Positions 8,007 through 15,762 of a stretch of DNA of 52,719 nt are shown one piece after another. Source of the DNA: JBMNQI01 sp050944055 (GTDB lineage: Bacteria > Bacillota > Clostridia > Oscillospirales > Oscillospiraceae); contig JBMNQI010000006.1 of NCBI GenBank assembly GCA_050944055.1, positions 1 to 52,719 of the forward strand. The letters are read 5' to 3'. The position numbers and the translations under genes are program-made. The number at the start of each line of letters is the position of its first letter. Position 1 is the first letter of the stretch. Below the pieces are notes generated by a model. The model was not told the origin of the DNA and searched no databases. It saw only the letters and a program-made list of their open reading frames with translations.

Positions 8007-9551
8007 CTATTCTTCCGGAGCAAAGATGTTGCCGGGGCTGAGTATGCCAGGCGGGTCGAAGAGGGACTTGAAGCGGCGCATGCGCCCGACAGCCTCGATG
8101 CCGCACATTATTGTCATAAAATCCGTCTTAAGCTTGCCTATACCGTGCTCGGCCGATACGGAGCCGCCGCGCCGGACAATCTCGCGCGCCCATTTTGCGT
8201 AAAGCTGCTTCCCTGCTCGGTACTCCGCTAAATCGCGCGGGAGGATGTTGACATGCAGGTGGTTATTGCCTATATGCCCGAAAATGACGCTTTCCAGGCC
8301 CGCCTCCTGCAGGTCGCTATTATACATATCCATGACCCAGTAGAGCTCGGAATCGGGCACCGACATATCCGTGCCGAGCTTGGTTATGCCGGGGTCGGCG
8401 CGGCGGCGGACGTCTATAAGCATGTTTACGCTTTCGGGCACAGCGTGCCGGAAAAAGCGGAGCTTTTCCATGTCCGCTTCCGTCCGCGCGAACCACGTAT
8501 CGTCTGGACTCGCCCCCAGGCTCTCGATGATGTCGCATAAATCCTCGAGCGGCGCCTCGCTGTGGAACTCGCAGTAAACGGCGCCCTTAAAATCGTCCGC
8601 GATAGGCTCAATGGCGGCAAAGGCCGGGTTGTTCACGCGCTGCCGCTCAAGCAGGTTCAGAGCGTCGCCGTTAAAATATTCGATGGCGGCGGGCCGAAAG
8701 CTCAGACCGCGCAGGGCATATACATAGTCAAGAGCGGTTTTTTCATTTCTGAAAAACGCCGTAATACAGTTAATCTCTTCCGGTTCACGCAGAAGCCGTA
8801 TTTCAAGCCCGGTTATGATGCCGAGAGTTCCCTCCGAACCGATGAAGAGGTCGATAAGGTCCATATTGGGCTTTATATAGTAGCCCGCGGCGCTCTTTAC
8901 TTCGGGCATCGGGTACAGCGGGAGCTGCCCTTCAATTATGCGGCCTGAATCCGTTGTGATTGAAAAATACCCGTCCTCGGCAAAGCGCTCGCCGCGCCTT
9001 AGCCTGAGCGTATCGCCATCATACAGGACTATTCTCAGCTCCTCTATATAGTTCCGCGTCGGCCCGAAAAGGAAGGTGCGGGCGCCGGAAGCGTTGCAGG
9101 CGGCCATGCCGCCGATTGTCGCTGATGTCTCGGTCGGGTCCGGTGAAAAGAACCACTCTCCGGGCTTCATGCGCCCGAGCGCCTTAATCGACTTTTCATC
9201 CCAGAGCGCGGTATCGAAGTCCTTTTCCCTCAGCGCCCTGCGCAATCTGGAGAGCATAACGCCGCTCTGGCAGCGCAGGAAAAACGCGTCTTCCTCCTCG
9301 TCGTACCGCGCGCCCGTAAATTTGTCCATGCGCGAGAGGTTCAGTATATGGCCGCCGCGCGGCACGGACGCGGCGGTTAGCCCTGTGCGGCCACCCTGAA
9401 TTGTTACGGGTATCCCGGCGGCCGTTTGGCGCATGATCTCGATTACCTCCGCCTCCGTCCGCGGGAAGGATATGCTCTCGGCCTCGCCTGCAGAGCGGGA
9501 CTCGTCGCGGAGGTATTCGGCAAATTCGTCTGTGAACGGGCGCATAAGCAT
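8007..9551 (-). CDS. FAD-linked 2-hydroxyacid dehydrogenase (GlcD/D-lactate dehydrogenase family)
   Basis: A 514-residue flavoprotein of the VAO/PCMH fold. The N-terminal FAD-binding half shows IQGGRTGLTAASVP and SPDPTETSATIGGMAACNASGARTF (in two parts, about 55-160); the C-terminal oxidase half ends with IFGHIGNNHLHVN and SAEHGIGKLKTDF, typical of GlcD and D-lactate dehydrogenases. The likely reaction is oxidation of a D-2-hydroxyacid to the 2-oxoacid. The start at 9551 has GGAGAG 7 nt upstream. It lies 63 bases after leuA with no clear terminator, so it may share the leucine T-box leader. ETF genes 4 kb away are plausible electron acceptors, as in clostridial lactate dehydrogenase/ETF systems; that pairing is inference. 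Confidence 0.85.
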   Translation of the reverse strand: MLMRPFTDEFAEYLRDESRSAGEAESISFPRTEAEVIEIMRQTAAGIPVTIQGGRTGLTAASVPRGGHILNLSRMDKFTGARYDEEEDAFFLRCQSGVMLSRLRRALREKDFDTALWDEKSIKALGRMKPGEWFFSPDPTETSATIGGMAACNASGARTFLFGPTRNYIEELRIVLYDGDTLRLRRGERFAEDGYFSITTDSGRIIEGQLPLYPMPEVKSAAGYYIKPNMDLIDLFIGSEGTLGIITGLEIRLLREPEEINCITAFFRNEKTALDYVYALRGLSFRPAAIEYFNGDALNLLERQRVNNPAFAAIEPIADDFKGAVYCEFHSEAPLEDLCDIIESLGASPDDTWFARTEADMEKLRFFRHAVPESVNMLIDVRRRADPGITKLGTDMSVPDSELYWVMDMYNSDLQEAGLESVIFGHIGNNHLHVNILPRDLAEYRAGKQLYAKWAREIVRRGGSVSAEHGIGKLKTDFMTIMCGIEAVGRMRRFKSLFDPPGILSPGNIFAPEE

Positions 9552-9614
9552 GTTTCATCTCTCCGTTTTTATGCGTTATTTAATGGCGCGCAGGCCTGAG
9601 TTTTGCGCGGCAGC

Positions 9615-11309
9615 CTATTCCACGCCTCTTATAAAAGCATCGCGGTTGAGCGCGCTTATTATGGCTCTTATTGGCGCGAGGTTTATATTGTGCGATACGC
9701 CGACTCCAAACAGGTCCCGCCCGTCGGGCGTGCGTAGCTGGATGTAGGCCACTCCCATCGAGTCGGAGCCCTCGGCTATTGCGTGCTCGGAGTAATCGAG
9801 GAAGGTGTATTCAGACGGCTCCAGCCCCCTGACCGCCCTGAAAAACGCGTCGATGGGGCCGTTGCCTGTGCCCGTGACCTCAGTCTCCACGCCGCGGCAG
9901 TTGATTATGCCCTTGAAAATGACCTTTGAATCGCCGTTTTCGCTGTTTTCCTCAATAAAGCTGTACCTGACTAAGGAGAAGGTCGGGCGCTGCTCAAGGT
10001 ATTCGTTCTTAAATAGTTCAAATACGGCGTCCGGGCTTAGCTCCTTGCCCAGTCTGTCCGTCTCGGCCTGCACAATAGCTCCGAACTCCGCGTGCATTGC
10101 CTTGGGCAGGTCGAAGCCGAAGTAGTGCTGCATTATGAAGGCGGCCCCGCCCTTTCCGCTCTGGCTGTTTATGCGAATTATTGGCTCGTACTGGCGGCCT
10201 ACGTCGGCCGGGTCAATCGGCAGATACGGGACCTCCCAGTATTCGGTGCCGCTCTCTCTCATGTACTGGAAGCCCTTGTTTATAGCGTCCTGATGCGAGC
10301 CGGAGAACGCGGTAAAGACCAGATCGCCGGCGTAGGGGTGGCGCGCTCCGACCTTCATTTTTGTAGTGCGCTCGTAGACCTCGCGCACACGGTTGATGTC
10401 TGAGAAGTCGAGGCCGGGGTCTATACCCTGAGTATACATGTTCATGGCCAGCGTGACAATATCTACATTTCCGGTGCGCTCTCCGTTGCCGAAGAGCGTG
10501 GCCTCGACACGCTCCGCGCCCGCCAGAAGGCCAAGCTCCGCCGAGGCTACGCCCGTGCCCCTGTCGTTATGAGGGTGAAGGCTTATTATCGCCCTGTCGC
10601 GCCACGGCAGGCGCTTTATAAAATACTCGATCTGGTCGGCGTGCTGGTTCGGCATGCTGCTCTCCACAGTTGTGGGCAGATTGAGTATCACCTTCCGCTT
10701 CTCAGTCGCCCCCAGCTCTTCAAGAACGCGCTGGCAGATCTCGACGGCGTTGTCCATCTCCGTGCCCATGAAGCTCTCCGGCGAGTACTCATAGCGCAGA
10801 TTCATGCCGGATTCGATATACGGCTCGCTGAGGCTGCGGATAAGGTGCGCCGCCTCAACGGCGATGTCGATTATGCCCTGCATGTCGGTCTTGAAAACCA
10901 CTTTCCGCTGGAGAGTCGATGTGGAGTTGTAGAAGTGGAATATTACGTTTTTTGCTCCCCGTATGGCCTCGAACGTCTTCTCAATCAGGTGCTCGCGCGC
11001 CTGAACAAGGACCTGTATAGTCACGTCGTCGGGAATGTGATTGCCCTCTATGAGCTCGCGCAATATGTCGTATTCGGTTTCGGAAGCGGACGGAAAGCCC
11101 ACCTCGATCTCCTTTAAGCCGATATCGACAAGCAGCTTAAACATCTCCAGCTTTTCTTCGATGTTCATCGGGTCGATGAGCGCCTGATTGCCGTCGCGCA
11201 GGTCGACGCTGCACCAAACCGGCGCGCGGTCGAGTACCTTGGACGGCCATTCACGCTGTGTCATCTTTACGGGATTAAATGGGACGTACTTCTTGCAGCC
11301 TGCTTTCAA
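9615..11309 (-). CDS. leuA: 2-Isopropylmalate synthase
   Basis: A 564-residue enzyme for the first committed step of leucine synthesis: acetyl-CoA plus 2-oxoisovalerate gives 2-isopropylmalate. The TIM-barrel catalytic domain carries DLRDGNQA (36-43) and the metal site SLHPHNDRGTG (about 244-254). The C-terminal LeuA dimer/allosteric domain holds VETEVTGTGNGPIDAF and ends near GVGVSHNINLAPIRAI. The length matches the longer (type 2) LeuA. The start is TTG with GGAGG 8 nt upstream; no better ATG exists. It is preceded by a Leu-type T-box riboswitch, which should raise expression when uncharged tRNA-Leu accumulates. The other leu genes are not nearby. Confidence 0.95.
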   Translation of the reverse strand: MKAGCKKYVPFNPVKMTQREWPSKVLDRAPVWCSVDLRDGNQALIDPMNIEEKLEMFKLLVDIGLKEIEVGFPSASETEYDILRELIEGNHIPDDVTIQVLVQAREHLIEKTFEAIRGAKNVIFHFYNSTSTLQRKVVFKTDMQGIIDIAVEAAHLIRSLSEPYIESGMNLRYEYSPESFMGTEMDNAVEICQRVLEELGATEKRKVILNLPTTVESSMPNQHADQIEYFIKRLPWRDRAIISLHPHNDRGTGVASAELGLLAGAERVEATLFGNGERTGNVDIVTLAMNMYTQGIDPGLDFSDINRVREVYERTTKMKVGARHPYAGDLVFTAFSGSHQDAINKGFQYMRESGTEYWEVPYLPIDPADVGRQYEPIIRINSQSGKGGAAFIMQHYFGFDLPKAMHAEFGAIVQAETDRLGKELSPDAVFELFKNEYLEQRPTFSLVRYSFIEENSENGDSKVIFKGIINCRGVETEVTGTGNGPIDAFFRAVRGLEPSEYTFLDYSEHAIAEGSDSMGVAYIQLRTPDGRDLFGVGVSHNINLAPIRAIISALNRDAFIRGVE

Positions 11310-11343
11310 TGCAAAAACCTCCTATCCTCGGGGGAAATGAAAA

Positions 11344-11583
11344 ACCCCCGACTAAAAATATAGTCAGGGGCGTATAATACGCGGTACCACCCTGTTCAGC
11401 GCCCGCTTTCGCAAGGCGCCCTCATGAGCCTCCAGCAAGGCTCCGACGTATAACGCCGTCACACGTCCCTCCCTTATCAGGAGGGCAACTCCGGGACGAG
11501 CTATACACCGCGGGCTCCGATACCGCCTCTCACCAAACGGCGGCTCTCTGAAATCCTTACCCGGGTCTTTTTCCCTTCATCGT
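11344..11583 (-). ncRNA. T-box riboswitch, leucine type, upstream of leuA
   Basis: The minus-strand leader has the T-box core GGTGGTACCGCG (11380-11391), an AGAGA-type element and a long Stem I. Next to the base helix of Stem I (CCGGG/CCCGG) the specifier reads CTC followed by G (11498-11500), a leucine codon, which fits the gene it controls. The leader ends in a terminator hairpin (11345-11354 with 11361-11370, one mismatch) followed by TTTTT. Uncharged tRNA should stabilise the antiterminator. The T-box call is firm; the specifier was placed by eye. Confidence 0.93.
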
Positions 11584-11600
11584 CTTTGATATTAAAAGTG

Positions 11601-11629
11601 ATTTTAAAATATCATATGTCCGTTGTCAA
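11601..11629 (-). promoter_or_regulatory. Promoter of the leuA T-box transcript
   Basis: On the minus strand TTGACA, a 17-base spacer and TAAAAT stand just upstream of the T-box leader. This is close to the sigma-A consensus. Confidence 0.8.
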
Positions 11630-11701
11630 GTAAATATTTACTTTTGTTATGCATTTATGTATTGTTTTTACACCATGCCTTGTTATCTTATCTATCCGGC
11701 C

Positions 11702-11730
11702 TTGACATCGCAGACGTTTTGCTTTATAAT
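11702..11730 (+). promoter_or_regulatory. Consensus promoter of tRNA-Gly
   Basis: TTGACA, exactly 17 bases, then TATAAT: a perfect sigma-A consensus, 20 bases before the tRNA. Confidence 0.9.
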
Positions 11731-11750
11731 ACGCTTTACTGAAAATATGC

Positions 11751-11825
11751 GCGGGAATGACTCAGTGGTAGAGTGTCACCTTGCCAAGGTGAAAGTCGCG
11801 GGTTCGAGTCCCGTTTCCCGCTCCA
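11751..11825 (+). tRNA. tRNA-Gly (anticodon GCC)
   Basis: A complete cloverleaf: acceptor GCGGGAA/TTCCCGC, D arm, anticodon loop TTGCCAA with anticodon GCC, T arm GCGGG-TTCGAGT-CCCGT, discriminator T and an encoded CCA. It reads glycine codons GGC and GGU. Confidence 0.97.
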
Positions 11826-11826
11826 G

Positions 11827-11864
11827 AGGCCCGGTTCCGAGAGGAATCGGGCCTTGCGCTTTTT
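11827..11864 (+). terminator. Terminator of tRNA-Gly
   Basis: A 12-bp stem (11827-11838 with 11843-11854, one mismatch) with a GAGA loop begins 2 bases after the CCA end. The T tract is broken (TGCGCTTTTTG). Confidence 0.7.
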
Positions 11865-12018
11865 GTGCTTTCGGCTCATACGGACGGGCGGGGCGGCGAA
11901 CTTTTTCCTCCCAAGCCCAATATAATATAATGTATATGCGTACGGTATGTCCGCGCATAAACGGTGTATACGGACGGTAAACAACCGAATAAAACAATGA
12001 GGTTAGGAGGAATTCCTC

Positions 12019-12384
12019 TTGTCATACATTAAAGATACTTTGACCGCCGTTTCAAAAGGTCCTGATCCCGATCATAAAGACCCTGAAACTGAACGCGCCC
12101 AGATAAAATGCCCTGTTATCGTCAGCAACCAGGTTTGCATTCAGGCAGACGTCAAAATCGACCCAAAGGTGACTGTCGGCGATATTAAGACGATTTGCTC
12201 GGAGCCGCGCATAGGCAAGTGCAGCCAGGTCGGCTGTTCGCGCGACCGCTGCGAGTTTTCAATCGTCGAGACCATTTTCGTTAAAATACCCCTCAACTTT
12301 TCAGTGGAAGCGCAGGTTGACCCAGCCGGTCATATATGCGGGACGCCGGAGGTGGAGCCCTGCCCCCGCTGCGATAAAACCTGA
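12019..12384 (+). CDS. Cysteine-rich hypothetical protein
   Basis: A 121-residue protein I do not recognise by function. It starts at TTG with a strong AGGAGG 8 nt upstream. It has no signal peptide and no membrane segment. Nine cysteines are spread over the length, including CPVIVSNQVCIQ, CSQVGCSRDRC and a terminal CPRCDKT; between them lies an alternating hydrophobic pattern that suggests a beta-rich fold. It is followed by a terminator and stands alone after tRNA-Gly. Similar small cysteine-rich proteins occur in spore-forming clostridia, but a role in spores or metal binding would be a guess. Confidence 0.75.
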   Translation: MSYIKDTLTAVSKGPDPDHKDPETERAQIKCPVIVSNQVCIQADVKIDPKVTVGDIKTICSEPRIGKCSQVGCSRDRCEFSIVETIFVKIPLNFSVEAQVDPAGHICGTPEVEPCPRCDKT

Positions 12385-12407
12385 ATTCCAATCAATATGC
12401 CGGCCTG

Positions 12408-12444
12408 AAAACCGCATTCCCGGCCATCCGGGATGCGGTTTTTC
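12408..12444 (+). terminator. Rho-independent terminator after the cysteine-rich protein gene
   Basis: A stem of about 12 bp (ACCGCATTCCCGG with CCGGGATGCGGT, one bulged T) and a short loop is followed by TTTTTCTT. Confidence 0.88.
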
Positions 12445-12486
12445 TTCTGCCCGCCAAAGCCACGTTTCCAATCCCGCATATTATGC

Positions 12487-12514
12487 TTGCATAGGCCGTC
12501 ATATATGGTAATAT
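12487..12514 (+). promoter_or_regulatory. Candidate promoter for the AIM24-family gene
   Basis: TTGCAT, 16 bases, TAATAT, 60 bases before the start codon. The match is moderate. Confidence 0.4.
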
Positions 12515-12573
12515 GAGTTTAACATCACCAGTAATCTGGAATTAGAGGCTGCATAGCCGAAAGGGGTCAAATT

Positions 12574-13383
12574 ATGCAGAGGGCGCATGAGGTAGAATTT
12601 AAGCTTTACGGAGACGACATGCAGTTTGTCGAGATAATGCTCGATCCCGGCGAGACCATTGTAGCCGAAGCCGGGGCTATGATGTATATGGACAGTTCGA
12701 TAGAAATGGACACTACGTTCGGGGACGGCTCCGGGAGAGACGGAAGCGATTTTGTAGGCAAGCTGTTCTCCGCTGGAAAGCGCGTCATTACCGGCGAGAG
12801 CCTGTTCATGACCACGTTCACAAACAGGGGCAGCGGGAAAAAATGCGTATCTTTCGCCGCTCCGTATCCCGGCAAGGTCATCCCGTTTGACCTTTCCGAC
12901 TACGGCGGGGCGCTTATATGCCAGAAGGACTCCTTCCTCTGCGCCGCGAAGGGCATATCCATCGGCATAGCGTTCCAAAAGAGGATAGGCGTCGGCCTTT
13001 TCGGCGGCGAAGGATTTATTATGCAGAAGCTCGAGGGAGACGGGCTTGCTTTCATGCACGCCGGAGGTACCATCATCAAAAAGGAACTGAGCCCGGGCGA
13101 AATGATCAGGCTCGATACGGGCTGCCTCGTGGCCGTTACCCGGACGGTGGACTACGATATACAGTTTGCGGGAAATATAAAAACCGCCCTCTTCGGCGGG
13201 GAGGGGCTGGCGCTCGCGACGCTCAGGGGGCCGGGCACCGTCTGGCTTCAGTCGCTGCCGTTTTCCCGCCTTGCCGACAGGATTTACGCAGCGAGCATGG
13301 CAGGCGGCGGCCGGAGAAAGGGAGAGGGCAGCATAATCGGGAACATAGGCATAGGCACGTTCTTCGGCGGACACGACGGCTGA
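12574..13383 (+). CDS. AIM24/TIGR00266-family protein
   Basis: A 269-residue member of the AIM24 (TIGR00266) family, a widespread group of beta-rich proteins whose bacterial role is not established. The pattern seen here is typical: an N-terminal FVEIMLDPGETIVAEAGAMMYM, a central PYPGKVIPFDL, the repeated glycine-rich FGGEGFIMQKLEGDG and ALFGGEGLALATLRGPG, and the end VWLQSLPFSRLADRI. AAAGGGG lies 7 nt before the ATG. It stands alone between two hairpins, so it is probably monocistronic. Confidence 0.88.
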   Translation: MQRAHEVEFKLYGDDMQFVEIMLDPGETIVAEAGAMMYMDSSIEMDTTFGDGSGRDGSDFVGKLFSAGKRVITGESLFMTTFTNRGSGKKCVSFAAPYPGKVIPFDLSDYGGALICQKDSFLCAAKGISIGIAFQKRIGVGLFGGEGFIMQKLEGDGLAFMHAGGTIIKKELSPGEMIRLDTGCLVAVTRTVDYDIQFAGNIKTALFGGEGLALATLRGPGTVWLQSLPFSRLADRIYAASMAGGGRRKGEGSIIGNIGIGTFFGGHDG

Positions 13384-13408
13384 GGCGTAGGTTAACATAA
13401 TATTATAA

Positions 13409-13442
13409 GCAGGCGGCTGCCGGTTTCCCGGCCGCCGCCTGC
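13409..13442. terminator. Hairpin between the AIM24-family gene and etfA
   Basis: Arms GCAGGCGGC-T-GCCGG and CCGGC-C-GCCGCCTGC form a long GC-rich hairpin with one internal mismatch between two convergent genes. There is no good T tract on either side, so its use as a terminator is likely but not certain. Confidence 0.55.
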
Positions 13443-13467
13443 CGCTATATTCTCACTTATTTGGCAA

Positions 13468-14661
13468 TCAGCCGGCTCTTGACTTCAGTTCGTCTATTAT
13501 GGCGGGCAGCACTTCCAGCACGTCGCCCACTATGCCGATTTTCGCGAGCCTGAATATAGGAGCGTCGGGGTCCTTGTTAATCGCTATGATGGTTTCCGAG
13601 GAGGACATTCCCGCCTGGTGCTGTATGGCGCCGGATATGCCGCAGGCAATATAAATCTTCGGCCCCACAGTCTTTCCCGTCTGGCCGATCTGATAGCTGT
13701 AGTCTATCCAGCCCGCGTCCACGATGGCTCTGGAGGCTCCCACGGCCGCGCCCAGCAGCCCTGCCAGCTCCTCTATGAGCCTGAGGTTTTTCGCTTCCCC
13801 CATTCCCCTGCCGGCCGCCACTATGATGTCCGCTTCCGCGAGGCTGACCTTTTCCGCCAGGGTTTTCACGGCTGCAAGCAGCTTGACTGAAGGCTCCGGC
13901 TTTATGCTGACGCGCGGCCTTATTATTTCGCCCTTCCTTGTATCGTCCGGCGGGAGCGGCTTCATTACCCTGGGCCTCACCGTGGACATCTGCGGGCGCC
14001 TGTGAGGGCAGACAATAGTCGCCATCAGGTTGCCGCCGAAGGCGGGGCGAGTCTGCAATAGCAGCTTCTTATCGGAATCTATGGAAAGACCGGTGCAGTC
14101 CGCCGTCAGGCCTGTCGAGAGGCGCGAGGCCACTCTCGGGGCCAGCGAACGCCCGTACGTGGTCGCGCCTATAAGAACGATTTCCGGCTTATAGTCTTTT
14201 ATAAGCTGTACAAATATGTCGCAGTAGACTTCGTCGTTATAGCGCTCGAGCGAAGCGTCGTCCACAACGTAGACCTTGTCGGCGCCGTATCTTATGAGAG
14301 TGTTTGCCGAATTATCCATATTATGGCCGAGAAGCACGGCGGAGAGCGGCACGTTAAGCTCTGATGCCAGCCTGCTCCCCGCGCCGAGCAGCTCAAGTGC
14401 GACGGAGGCGACATTTCCCTCCTCCTGCTGCGCAAAGACCCAGACTCCGGAGTAAGCCGAGGCATCGCCGGGCGGAGCTCCCCCGTCTTTTTGAAGCTCT
14501 ATGGAGCCGAGTTTGCAGGAGGATACGCAGGAGGCGCACATCGTGCAGCTATCAAGAATAACGGCCTTCCCGTCCCTTATTTCTATGGCGCGAAACGGGC
14601 AGGAGCGGACGCAGAGCCCGCAGCCGGCGCATTTTTCCGAAGCTATTTTTATACCGGCCAT
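13468..14661 (-). CDS. etfA: Electron transfer flavoprotein alpha subunit with N-terminal ferredoxin domain
   Basis: A 397-residue ETF alpha subunit. Residues 1-60 form a ferredoxin-like domain with two CxxCxxCxxxC motifs (C11, C14, C17, C21 and C39, C42, C45, C49), able to bind two [4Fe-4S] clusters. The ETF N-terminal fold follows (about 72-250), then the FAD-binding domain with VGASRAIVDAGWIDYSYQIG, GQTGKTVGPKIYIACGISGA and the closing AIIAINKD-like segment (TIIAINKDPDAPIF). The Fe-S fusion is seen in clostridial bifurcating or lactate-linked ETFs (LctC type). The start at 14661 has AGGAG 9 nt upstream. It begins 4 bases after the etfB stop. Whether it bifurcates electrons cannot be told from sequence alone. 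Confidence 0.92.
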   Translation of the reverse strand: MAGIKIASEKCAGCGLCVRSCPFRAIEIRDGKAVILDSCTMCASCVSSCKLGSIELQKDGGAPPGDASAYSGVWVFAQQEEGNVASVALELLGAGSRLASELNVPLSAVLLGHNMDNSANTLIRYGADKVYVVDDASLERYNDEVYCDIFVQLIKDYKPEIVLIGATTYGRSLAPRVASRLSTGLTADCTGLSIDSDKKLLLQTRPAFGGNLMATIVCPHRRPQMSTVRPRVMKPLPPDDTRKGEIIRPRVSIKPEPSVKLLAAVKTLAEKVSLAEADIIVAAGRGMGEAKNLRLIEELAGLLGAAVGASRAIVDAGWIDYSYQIGQTGKTVGPKIYIACGISGAIQHQAGMSSSETIIAINKDPDAPIFRLAKIGIVGDVLEVLPAIIDELKSRAG

Positions 14662-14665
14662 AAGC

Positions 14666-15460
14666 TCACGCTCCTGTACGCACAGACATTGAAAGAAGCC
14701 TGTCCACAAGCAGCCTTGCCTGCTCCCGGGGCTTGCCCTCAAGCATTTCGCCTTCTACGCCGCGTTCGGGAACAAACGTGCGTATGACCTGCGTGGGGGA
14801 GCCGCTCAGCCCGCACCGGGTCCTGTCCGCGCCGACATCGTCGGCTGAAAGCGTTCTTATGACGGTGTTCTTCGCCCTCAGCCTGCCTCTGATGGAAGGC
14901 AGCCTCGGGTGGTTTATATCCTTGACGACGGTTATAAGAGCGGGCAAGCTCATCTCGACGACCTCGTAACCGTCCTCCGTCATCCTCTGGCACCTTATAA
15001 AGCCTTTACCCGCTTCCGCTATATTTCTAACGTTTGTGGTGTGGGGGATATTAAGCTGCTCCGCGAGGCTGGGGCCGACCTGGGCCGTGTCCCCGTCCGT
15101 CGCCTGTTTGCCGCAGATAATGAGGTCGTATTCTCCTATCTTACTTATGCCCGTCGAAAGGGCGTAGGCCGTCGCGAGCGTGTCCGCGCCGGCGAAGGCT
15201 CTGTCCGTCATCAAAACGGCGTCGTCCGCTCCCAGGGCTATCGCGTCTTTGAGCATTTCCGCCGCCGACGCTATGCCCATGCTGAGCACAACGACCTTCC
15301 CGCCGTGCTTCTCCCTGAGCCTTAAGCCCTCCTCGAGGGCGTACGTGTCGAAAGGGTTTATTACAGACTTCACCCCTTCTCTTATAAGCGTGTTTGTCTT
15401 TTTGTCCATTTTGACTTCGTTTGTTTCGGGTACCTGCTTGACGCATACGATAATGTTCAA
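14666..15460 (-). CDS. etfB: Electron transfer flavoprotein beta subunit
   Basis: A 264-residue ETF beta subunit that pairs with the alpha subunit encoded next to it. The family signature is at the N-terminus (MNIIVCVKQVPETNEVKMD), with ALEEGLRLREKHGG, the nucleotide-binding region IICGKQATDGDTAQVGPSLAEQL, and LPALITVVKDINHPRLPSIRG with the conserved loop. The start is TTG, with GGAGAG 9 nt upstream. The pair etfB-etfA is a tight operon read from a promoter that interlocks with the riboswitch promoter on the other strand. Confidence 0.94.
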   Translation of the reverse strand: MNIIVCVKQVPETNEVKMDKKTNTLIREGVKSVINPFDTYALEEGLRLREKHGGKVVVLSMGIASAAEMLKDAIALGADDAVLMTDRAFAGADTLATAYALSTGISKIGEYDLIICGKQATDGDTAQVGPSLAEQLNIPHTTNVRNIAEAGKGFIRCQRMTEDGYEVVEMSLPALITVVKDINHPRLPSIRGRLRAKNTVIRTLSADDVGADRTRCGLSGSPTQVIRTFVPERGVEGEMLEGKPREQARLLVDRLLSMSVRTGA

Positions 15461-15572
15461 ACTGCCGCACTCTCCGCTTCTGCTTTACGCCTCTGTGTTG
15501 CGAAAATCGCCGCGATAAACTTCGGAACCGAGGTTTTTCGGGCGAGTTTCAAAAAAAATGTATGTTTTACAT

Positions 15573-15601
15573 ATTTTATAGAAAATTCTCTTGCTTTTCA
15601 A
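15573..15601 (-). promoter_or_regulatory. Candidate promoter of etfBA
   Basis: On the minus strand TTGAAA, 17 bases, TAAAAT. Its -35 overlaps the -35 of the plus-strand riboswitch promoter by one base, so the two divergent promoters compete for the same DNA. Confidence 0.55.
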
Positions 15602-15619
15602 CGAATTATTATGTAAAAT
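15591..15619 (+). promoter_or_regulatory. Candidate promoter of the c-di-GMP riboswitch transcript
   Basis: TTGCTT, 17 bases, TAAAAT, ending 17 bases before the riboswitch core. Confidence 0.6.
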
Positions 15620-15636
15620 GATACCTCACCAAAACC

Positions 15637-15722
15637 GATAATGGCAAACCTACTGAAAGGCAGGGACGCAAAGCCTAGGGTCTAAAGCGAAAGCAATGAT
15701 AGTCTAGCCGCCGGAACCATAT
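15637..15722 (+). ncRNA. Cyclic-di-GMP class I (GEMM-I) riboswitch
   Basis: The conserved GEMM-I blocks are present in order: GGCAAACC, a short stem with GAAA-type tetraloop region (CTGAAAGGCAG), GGGACGCAAAGCC, GGGTCTAAAG, the GCGAAAGC hairpin, ATGATAG and AGCCGCCGGAACC, with the closing helix ATGG/CCAT. It is followed by its own intrinsic terminator. No gene follows on the plus strand before pilB at 17736; the next gene is convergent. The aptamer call is strong. The regulated target is unclear. Confidence 0.9.
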
Positions 15723-15734
15723 GCGTCAGGTTAT

Positions 15735-15762
15735 GCTGTATGCTTTTGCGTACAGCTTTTTT
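15735..15762 (+). terminator. Intrinsic terminator of the c-di-GMP riboswitch
   Basis: A perfect 9-bp stem with one G-U pair (GCTGTATGC with GCGTACAGC) and TTTT loop is followed by six T. The T tract touches the stop codon of the convergent SLH gene. It lies 12 bases after the aptamer, as expected for an expression platform. Confidence 0.88.

Noticed and set aside
15735..15762. Reading the riboswitch terminator as the terminator of the convergent SLH gene
   Set aside because: On the minus strand no T tract follows the hairpin, so it should act mainly on plus-strand transcripts.
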